Positions 32,671-37,427 of a DNA stretch of 37,427 bases are shown here, piece after piece. This DNA is from Actinomycetota bacterium (GTDB lineage Bacteria; Actinomycetota; Aquicultoria; SURF-47). The position numbers were made by a program, and so were the translations under genes. Under the pieces are notes generated by a model. That model was not told the origin of the DNA, did no database searches, and saw nothing but the letters and a program-made list of their open reading frames with translations. The stretch's first letter is position 1, and every line of letters starts with the position of its first letter. The stretch covers positions 1 to 37,427 of the forward strand of contig QZJE01000016.1 of the NCBI GenBank assembly GCA_003599235.1, written 5' to 3'.

Positions 32671-33747
32671 CGATGTCTTCCGAGGATAATCGCCTGGGAA
32701 ATAACTAGAAGCTGTAATCTGACTTGTAAGCATTGCCGGGCCTCGGCATTACATGGCCCATACCCAGGCGAGTTAACCACAGATGAGTGCTATAATCTAG
32801 TTGATGAAATAGTTTCTTTTTCTAATCCTATTATTATCCTTACAGGCGGCGAGCCCCTTTTGCGGGAAGATATTTTTGCGGTTGCCTCCTATGCTATCAA
32901 AAAGGGCTTACGGGTGGTCATGGCTCCCAATGGCACATTGGTTACCAAAGAGATAGCTAAGAAAATGAAAGAAGTCGGTATTCCAAGGATTAGTATTAGT
33001 ATTGATTTTCCCAACGCAGAACAACATGACAATTTTCGGGGAGTACCCGGGGCCTTTGAAGGAGCGGTTCAAGGTGTTAAAAACGCCATAAAAGCTGGGG
33101 TAGAAGTCCAAATCAACAGCACTATCACTAAGCTTAATTATAAGCATCTAGACCAGTTGTTAGCTTTAGCAGAAGAGCTTGGAGCAGTTGCTTTTCACCC
33201 ATTTTTGCTTGTTCCCACTGGCCGGGGCAAAGAGCTTGAGGAACAGGAATTGTCTCCTGAAGATTATGAAAAAACCCTTAACTGGATATATGATATGAGT
33301 GTTAAAAAACCTAAGATATTTTTCAAGCCCACTGACTGCCCTCATTATTTCCGAGTGGCTATGACTAGAAAAAAAGAATCTGGAGAGCGTCCCGCTATGA
33401 GTGGGCATCCTCATGCCAGCGGTCTAGAGACCATGACCAGGGGTTGCTTAGGCGGAATAGGGTTTTGTTTTATTTCCCATGTTGGCGATGTTCAGCCTTG
33501 CGGTTATTTTGAAGTTAAAGCCGGAAATATAAAAGAACAACCTTTCAAAAAGATATGGGAAGAAAGTAAGCTTTTTAATGAGTTAAGGGATTATTCTTTA
33601 CTAAAGGGTAAATGCGGCATTTGCGAGTTTAAAAATGTCTGCGGTGGCTGCCGGGCCAGGGCCTATGAAGCTACCGGCGACTATTTAGCCGAAGAGCCAT
33701 ATTGTGTGTATGAGCCAAGGAAAAGCAGGCTGAAGGCTGAAGGCTAA
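32629..33747 (+). CDS. ahbD: Heme b synthase AhbD (radical SAM, Fe-coproporphyrin III decarboxylase)
   Basis: Final step of the alternative pathway: oxidative decarboxylation of two propionates of iron-coproporphyrin III to vinyls. The SAM cluster is C29, C33 and C36 after WEITRSC; ILTGGEPLLR and MAPNGT follow. C-terminal clusters use CLGGIGFC, QPCGYF, CGIC and CGGC, with PYC near the end. The length is 372 residues. The GTG start at 32629 is the only start codon I can place in frame before the SAM motif, yet its N-terminus (NQPITNNQQPTT) is tract-encoded and has only a weak ribosome binding site. The C-terminus (RLKAEG) is also tract-derived. Confidence 0.88.
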   Translation: MNQPITNNQQPTTKRCLPRIIAWEITRSCNLTCKHCRASALHGPYPGELTTDECYNLVDEIVSFSNPIIILTGGEPLLREDIFAVASYAIKKGLRVVMAPNGTLVTKEIAKKMKEVGIPRISISIDFPNAEQHDNFRGVPGAFEGAVQGVKNAIKAGVEVQINSTITKLNYKHLDQLLALAEELGAVAFHPFLLVPTGRGKELEEQELSPEDYEKTLNWIYDMSVKKPKIFFKPTDCPHYFRVAMTRKKESGERPAMSGHPHASGLETMTRGCLGGIGFCFISHVGDVQPCGYFEVKAGNIKEQPFKKIWEESKLFNELRDYSLLKGKCGICEFKNVCGGCRARAYEATGDYLAEEPYCVYEPRKSRLKAEG

Positions 33748-33748
33748 A
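33728..33748 (+). repeat. Heptamer tandem tract at the ahbD stop, 3 units
   Basis: Units GGCTGAA, GGCTGAA, GGCTAAA in register. The ahbD stop TAA (33745-33747) is inside the third unit. Confidence 0.75.
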
Positions 33749-33768
33749 GGTTTGATTGGTCACATGGT

Positions 33769-33807
33769 GGGGACAGACATCCGTCCAATTGAGGATGCCC
33801 TGTCCCC
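33769..33807 (+). repeat. REP-like palindromic element between ahbD and ahbAB
   Basis: Outer arms GGGGACAG (33769-33776) and CTGTCCCC (33800-33807) with an inner CATCC/GGATG pair (33778-33782 and 33793-33797) around a 10-nt loop. The sequence resembles GGGGACAG...CTGTCCCC REP palindromes mobilised by REP-associated transposases in many bacteria (recalled). It lies in the 69-nt gap, ending 9 nt before the ahbAB start, and could also affect its translation. Confidence 0.65.
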
Positions 33808-33816
33808 GGTGGAGAG

Positions 33817-34785
33817 ATGTTGGAAAAATTAGACAGACGAATACTAACTCAAATACAAAGCAGTTTTCCGGTGGTTAGCGAGCCGTACAAAGAAATTGCT
33901 ACCAGGCTGCATATTGACGGCAAGCAAATCATTGCCGATATCAAACGACTTAAAAAAGACAAAATTATCAGACGTATTGGAGCTATTTTTGATTCTAGGC
34001 AGCTAGGGTATTCCTCTACATTGATTGCAGCCAAAACCGATCCAGCCAAAGAAGCCCAGGTAGCTGAGTTTGTTAACAAATTTAACGAGGTTACCCATAA
34101 TTATGGGCGGGAAGATGATTACAACCTCTGGTTTACTTTAATAGCGGAATCTGAAGAAAAAATCGCTATGATCTTAAGCAAAATATCGGCATTAAAAGCG
34201 GTGCAGGATATCCGTAACTTACCAGCTAAGAATCTTTTTAAGGTAAGAGTGGAGTTTGATTTCGAGGCTTCTTCTTCGTGCACCGTGGATTCTAACATAA
34301 AAGATGTTGCCCAATTCGAATTATTAGATAAAGATACCAAGCTTATCAGATTACTGCAGGAAAACTTGCCTTTAACACAAAAGCCATTTTGCACTATCGC
34401 TAAAAAGCTAGGTTTAAGCGAGGCCCAAGTGCTAAAAAGGGTAAATGACTGGCTTGACGTCGGAGTAATCCGACGCTTGGGAGCAGTAGTTAATCATCAT
34501 CAAGCTGGAATTAGTGCTAACGGAATGGTGGTTTGGCAGGTACCGGCTTCTAAGGTAAAAAAGACCGGGGAGACGATGGCTTGTTTTAAAGAAGTAACTC
34601 ATTGTTATGAGAGACCAACCTTTCCTGGTTGGAAATACAACTTATATACAATGGTTCACGGCAAAAACCGTAAGGCCTGTCAAGAAATCGCTAATCAAAT
34701 CTCTAAAAAAGTCCATATCAAAGACTACAAAGTAATCTTTTCTAATAAGCAGTATAAGAAAACTTCTATGAAGTACTTCGCCTAG
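33817..34785 (+). CDS. ahbAB: Fused siroheme decarboxylase AhbA-AhbB
   Basis: Removes the two acetate carboxylates of siroheme to give 12,18-didecarboxysiroheme. The 322-residue protein is a tandem of two Lrp/AsnC-like halves: a helix-turn-helix plus an effector-like domain at about 1-150 and again at about 165-322. The first half has THNYGR (93-98) and YNLWFTL. The second has THCYERP (261-267), YNLYTMV and H281, which correspond to the heme-binding and catalytic histidine region of AhbA/AhbB. In many bacteria these are two genes; the fusion resembles NirDL. The ATG 33817 follows GGTGGAG closely. Confidence 0.9.
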   Translation: MLEKLDRRILTQIQSSFPVVSEPYKEIATRLHIDGKQIIADIKRLKKDKIIRRIGAIFDSRQLGYSSTLIAAKTDPAKEAQVAEFVNKFNEVTHNYGREDDYNLWFTLIAESEEKIAMILSKISALKAVQDIRNLPAKNLFKVRVEFDFEASSSCTVDSNIKDVAQFELLDKDTKLIRLLQENLPLTQKPFCTIAKKLGLSEAQVLKRVNDWLDVGVIRRLGAVVNHHQAGISANGMVVWQVPASKVKKTGETMACFKEVTHCYERPTFPGWKYNLYTMVHGKNRKACQEIANQISKKVHIKDYKVIFSNKQYKKTSMKYFA

Positions 34786-34796
34786 CGCTTTTTTAC

Positions 34797-34825
34797 TTCA
34801 AATAAGCTTTCGTTCATGCTAATCT
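34797..34825 (+). promoter_or_regulatory. Predicted promoter of ilvD
   Basis: TAATCT at 34820-34825 preceded by TGC (extended -10), with a weak TTCAAA 17 nt upstream at 34797-34802. The predicted start lies within about 3 nt of the ilvD ATG at 34835, and no ribosome binding site precedes that ATG. It is the only candidate in the 49-nt gap. Confidence 0.45.
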
Positions 34826-34834
34826 ATATGTCTT

Positions 34835-36502
34835 ATGAAGAGCCCAAAGAGCGATATTATCAAAAAAGGAACAACCAAGGCCCCTCAGCGCTCGCTGCTT
34901 AAATCAATAGGCTTAAGCGATACCGACATTACCAAGCCTTTTATCGGTATTGTTAATTCTTATAATGAAATCGTACCGGGCCATATACATCTTAATAAGA
35001 TTGCTGACCAGGTAAAAGATGGCATTAAGGAAGCAGGTGGCACCCCTTTAGAGTTTTTTACCATTGGCATTTGTGATGGAATTGCTATGAATCATGAGGG
35101 GATGAAATATCCTTTGGCTAGCCGGGGGATTATTGCTGACTCTATTGAGGTTACTGCTAAAGCGCATGCTTTTGATGCTTTGGTAATGATTCCAAACTGC
35201 GACAAAATCGTGCCAGGAATGTTAATGGCAGCGGCTCGTATCAATATACCTACCATTGTAATAAGCGGCGGCCCGATGTTAGCTGGTGTTTATAGGGGCA
35301 AAAAAGTAGACCTAAATACTGTTTTTGAAGCAGTTGGCGCTTATGAAAACGGCCAAATGAGCAGCGATGAGCTATGTGAGCTTGAGGAAGTAGCTTGTCC
35401 TGGATGCGGCTCTTGTGCTGGTTTATTTACCGCCAACTCTATGAATTGCTTAAGTGAGGCTATAGGTATGGCCTTACCAGGTAACGGTACTATTCCGGCA
35501 ACTTACAAAGAGCGATACGAGTTAGCTAAACGAAGCGGCCAAAAAATAATGGAGTTGCTGGATAAAGATATTAAACCAAGGGATATCATAACTGATGATT
35601 CGCTAAAAAATGCCTTGGTAACAGATATGGCTATCGGCGGCTCGTCCAATACAATATTGCATTTGTTCGCCCTGGCTTATGAAGCAGGCCTTGAATATAG
35701 TTTGGAACTAGCAGATAAGATAAGTGCTACCACGCCCAACCTATGCCGCATACGTCCGGCTGGTGTTCATCATATGGAGGACTTAAATGCAGCCGGTGGT
35801 ATACCGGCAGTTTTATCTGAGCTATCAAAAAAGCAATTACTTAATGAGAGTTGCCTAACGGTAACAGGAGAGGCCTTAAAGAATACCGTTCAAAAGGCAG
35901 AAAACAAAAATAACGAAGTAATTAGAGATATCGATAATCCCTATATGAAAAATGGCGGCCTAGCTGTTATTTGGGGTAATTTAGCACCTAATGGGGCAGT
36001 GGTTAAAAAATCAGCAGTTGCTCCTGAAATGCTAAAACATAGCGGCCCGGCCAGGGTTTTTGATAGCGAAGAGGCTGCAGTGGAGGCTATTCTAGGCAAA
36101 AAGATTAATAAAGGTGACGTTATTGTTATCCGCTACGAAGGCCCTAAAGGTGGCCCCGGTATGCGCGAGATGCTAACGCCAACTTCCTCTATTGCCGGTA
36201 TGGGACTGGATAAAGATGTTGCCTTGATAACCGATGGCCGTTTCTCTGGTGCTACCAGGGGAGCATCTATTGGACATATCTCGCCGGAAGCAGCTGATGG
36301 AGGACCAATTGCTTGCGTACAAGAAGGCGATACCATTAACATTGACATCGAGGGCAAAACCCTTAATCTAGATATTACGGATGAGCAGCTAAATGAGCGC
36401 TTGGCAAAAATCAAGCCATTTAAACCAAAAATAAATAGCGGATATATGGCTATATATGCCAAATTAGTAAGCTCAGCTGACAAAGGTGCTATTTTAAAAT
36501 AA
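34835..36502 (+). CDS. ilvD: Dihydroxy-acid dehydratase
   Basis: Converts dihydroxy-isovalerate and dihydroxy-methylvalerate to the keto acids for valine, leucine and isoleucine. The 555 residues include the iron-sulfur cluster cysteines C122 (NCDKIVPGM) and C194 (PGCGSC), [13 protein letters not shown], and the C-terminal [11 protein letters not shown] block. The ATG at 34835 gives the expected N-terminus. It is separated from the heme cluster by a predicted promoter, and a heptamer tract follows its stop. Confidence 0.97.
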   Translation: MKSPKSDIIKKGTTKAPQRSLLKSIGLSDTDITKPFIGIVNSYNEIVPGHIHLNKIADQVKDGIKEAGGTPLEFFTIGICDGIAMNHEGMKYPLASRGIIADSIEVTAKAHAFDALVMIPNCDKIVPGMLMAAARINIPTIVISGGPMLAGVYRGKKVDLNTVFEAVGAYENGQMSSDELCELEEVACPGCGSCAGLFTANSMNCLSEAIGMALPGNGTIPATYKERYELAKRSGQKIMELLDKDIKPRDIITDDSLKNALVTDMAIGGSSNTILHLFALAYEAGLEYSLELADKISATTPNLCRIRPAGVHHMEDLNAAGGIPAVLSELSKKQLLNESCLTVTGEALKNTVQKAENKNNEVIRDIDNPYMKNGGLAVIWGNLAPNGAVVKKSAVAPEMLKHSGPARVFDSEEAAVEAILGKKINKGDVIVIRYEGPKGGPGMREMLTPTSSIAGMGLDKDVALITDGRFSGATRGASIGHISPEAADGGPIACVQEGDTINIDIEGKTLNLDITDEQLNERLAKIKPFKPKINSGYMAIYAKLVSSADKGAILK

Positions 36503-36503
36503 G

Positions 36504-36578
36504 GTTGTTCGTTGTTTGAACTTGGTTGTTCGATTTTAAATGGCTTGCCCAACAACTAAGAACCAACAACTGTCAACG
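36504..36578 (+). repeat. Two opposed heptamer tracts between ilvD and ilvB
   Basis: The first tract is GTTGTTC, GTTGTTT, GAACTTG, GTTGTTC (36504-36531), starting 2 nt after the ilvD stop. The second is AACAACT, AAGAACC, AACAACT, GTCAACG (36551-36578). The GTTGTT and AACAAC units are complementary, so the RNA could pair across the 19 nt between them. The 102-nt gap otherwise shows only a short purine stretch before ilvB. Confidence 0.65.
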
Positions 36579-36604
36579 ATTTTGAGCGAGAGAAACGAGC
36601 GATT

Positions 36605-37427
36605 ATGAAAATGACAGGGGCAGAAATTGCCATCAAGTGCTTAGAAAAACAAGGGGTAACGGTTATGTTCGGCTATCCGGGCGGCCAAATCATGCCTTTC
36701 TACGATAAGTTGCTTGATTCTAAAAAAATCAACCATATATTAGTTCGCCATGAGCAAGCTGCAGCACATGCTGCCGATGCCTATTCTAGGGCTACCGGCA
36801 AAGTTGGTGTATGCGTAGCCACTTCAGGGCCCGGTGCTACTAACTTGGTTACCGGTATTGCCAATGCTTATATGGACTCAATTCCTATAGTTGCCATCAC
36901 CGGTCAAGTTCCAACACCAGTGATAGGAACAGATGCTTTTCAGGAAGCCGATATTACCGGCATAACTTTGCCGATTGTAAAACACAGTTTTTTAGTTAAA
37001 GATATCAAGGACTTGCCTGAGGCCATCTCGGAGTCATTTTATATTGCAGGAAGCGGCCGTCCGGGGCCGGTCTTAATCGATTTGCCTCGTGACGTTCAGA
37101 TTGCCGAGATGGAATACCGTTGCCCGGAACATGTTACTTTATCTGGCTATAAGCCTACCACTAGAGGGCATGCTAAGCAGATTAAGCAGGCAGTAAGAGC
37201 CATAATGGCCGCTGAACGCCCGGTAATTTATGCCGGCGGCGGCGTGGTTTTATCAGATAGTGCTTTAGAGCTTAGTAAACTGGTCGGTTTAACTAAGATA
37301 CCGGTAACCACTACCTTGATGGGCAAAGGGGCCTACAATGAATCCGAGCAGCTCTCCCTGGGTATATTAGGGATGCACGGAACCCGCTATGCTAATTATG
37401 CTATTACTAATTCAGATCTCTTAATTG
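36605..37427 (+). CDS. ilvB: Acetolactate synthase large subunit (partial, continues past window end)
   Basis: Thiamine diphosphate enzyme for the first common step of branched-chain amino acid synthesis. The visible 274 residues cover the N-terminal pyrimidine-binding domain and the start of the central domain. FGYPGGQIMPFYD is followed by the catalytic glutamate E50 in VRHEQAAAHAADAYSRATG, then GVCVATSGPGATNLVTGIA and ITGQVPTPVIGTDAFQE. The GKGAYNE block near the end is typical. No stop occurs before the end of the window. The start ATG at 36605 is the natural one, though no strong ribosome binding site precedes it. Confidence 0.95.
   Translation, partial: MKMTGAEIAIKCLEKQGVTVMFGYPGGQIMPFYDKLLDSKKINHILVRHEQAAAHAADAYSRATGKVGVCVATSGPGATNLVTGIANAYMDSIPIVAITGQVPTPVIGTDAFQEADITGITLPIVKHSFLVKDIKDLPEAISESFYIAGSGRPGPVLIDLPRDVQIAEMEYRCPEHVTLSGYKPTTRGHAKQIKQAVRAIMAAERPVIYAGGGVVLSDSALELSKLVGLTKIPVTTTLMGKGAYNESEQLSLGILGMHGTRYANYAITNSDLLI

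Noticed and set aside
34769..34800. Possible terminator between ahbAB and ilvD (TGAAGTA/TACTTCA arms, AGCGCT followed by six T)
   Set aside because: The stem is AT-rich with an 18-nt loop and the T-run is inside the structure, not after it.
3919..36578. Heptamer tracts considered as a CRISPR array
   Set aside because: Units are 7 nt, directly adjacent with no spacers, and scattered over many loci; no cas genes are present.

Overview
This is a gene-dense, AT-leaning window. All genes lie on the + strand and the largest gene-free gap is about 100 nt. It reads as a strictly anaerobic bacterium. The order valS-folC-...-mreBCD-mrdA-rodA-...-(B12-binding radical SAM/DUF2344)-rng recalls the Clostridia/deep Actinomycetota (Terrabacteria) arrangement as I remember it. 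Several genes start with TTG and several promoters look leaderless or nearly so. TupA has a cleavable signal peptide but no lipobox, which would fit a cell with a periplasm. The lineage assignment is inference and low confidence.

Region 1 (1-16067) is housekeeping and cell shape: the tail of an unknown gene, valS, folC, a membrane zinc-ribbon protein, ndk, a NusG-domain-II protein paired with a Gx-transporter protein, the elongasome operon (mreB, mreC, mreD, mrdA, rodA), a degenerate GTPase, a two-domain radical SAM protein, and rng. Region 2 (16045-22715) is a tungsten and molybdopterin cofactor locus: a ModE-type one-domain regulator, a strong promoter overlapped by a palindromic candidate operator, tupA-tupB-tupC, moeA, moaA, moaC, a MOSC protein and mogA/moaB. 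Together these would import tungstate and insert it into molybdopterin for tungsten or molybdenum enzymes.

Region 3 (22764-34785) is tetrapyrrole and heme handling. ccmA-ccmB-ccmC plus a ccmD-like small gene and a HemX/CcsA-family membrane protein are followed by a siroheme synthase (Met8 type), hemA, hemC, fused cobA/hemD, ahbC, a small membrane protein, hemB, ahbD and a fused ahbA/ahbB. This encodes the siroheme-dependent alternative heme pathway from glutamyl-tRNA to heme b, except that hemL is not in the window. Region 4 (34835-end) starts branched-chain amino acid synthesis: ilvD and a partial ilvB.

The most unusual structure is a set of short tandem tracts of 7-bp units. They sit at or within about 10 nt of stop codons at many gene junctions (3919, 5741, 10154, 21255, 21822, 30184, 32608, 33728, 36504). 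A second layer is GC-rich palindromic elements that interrupt three coding sequences in frame (the radical SAM gene, moeA, moaC) and one REP-like palindrome between ahbD and ahbAB. moaC carries both a heptamer tract and a palindromic element.
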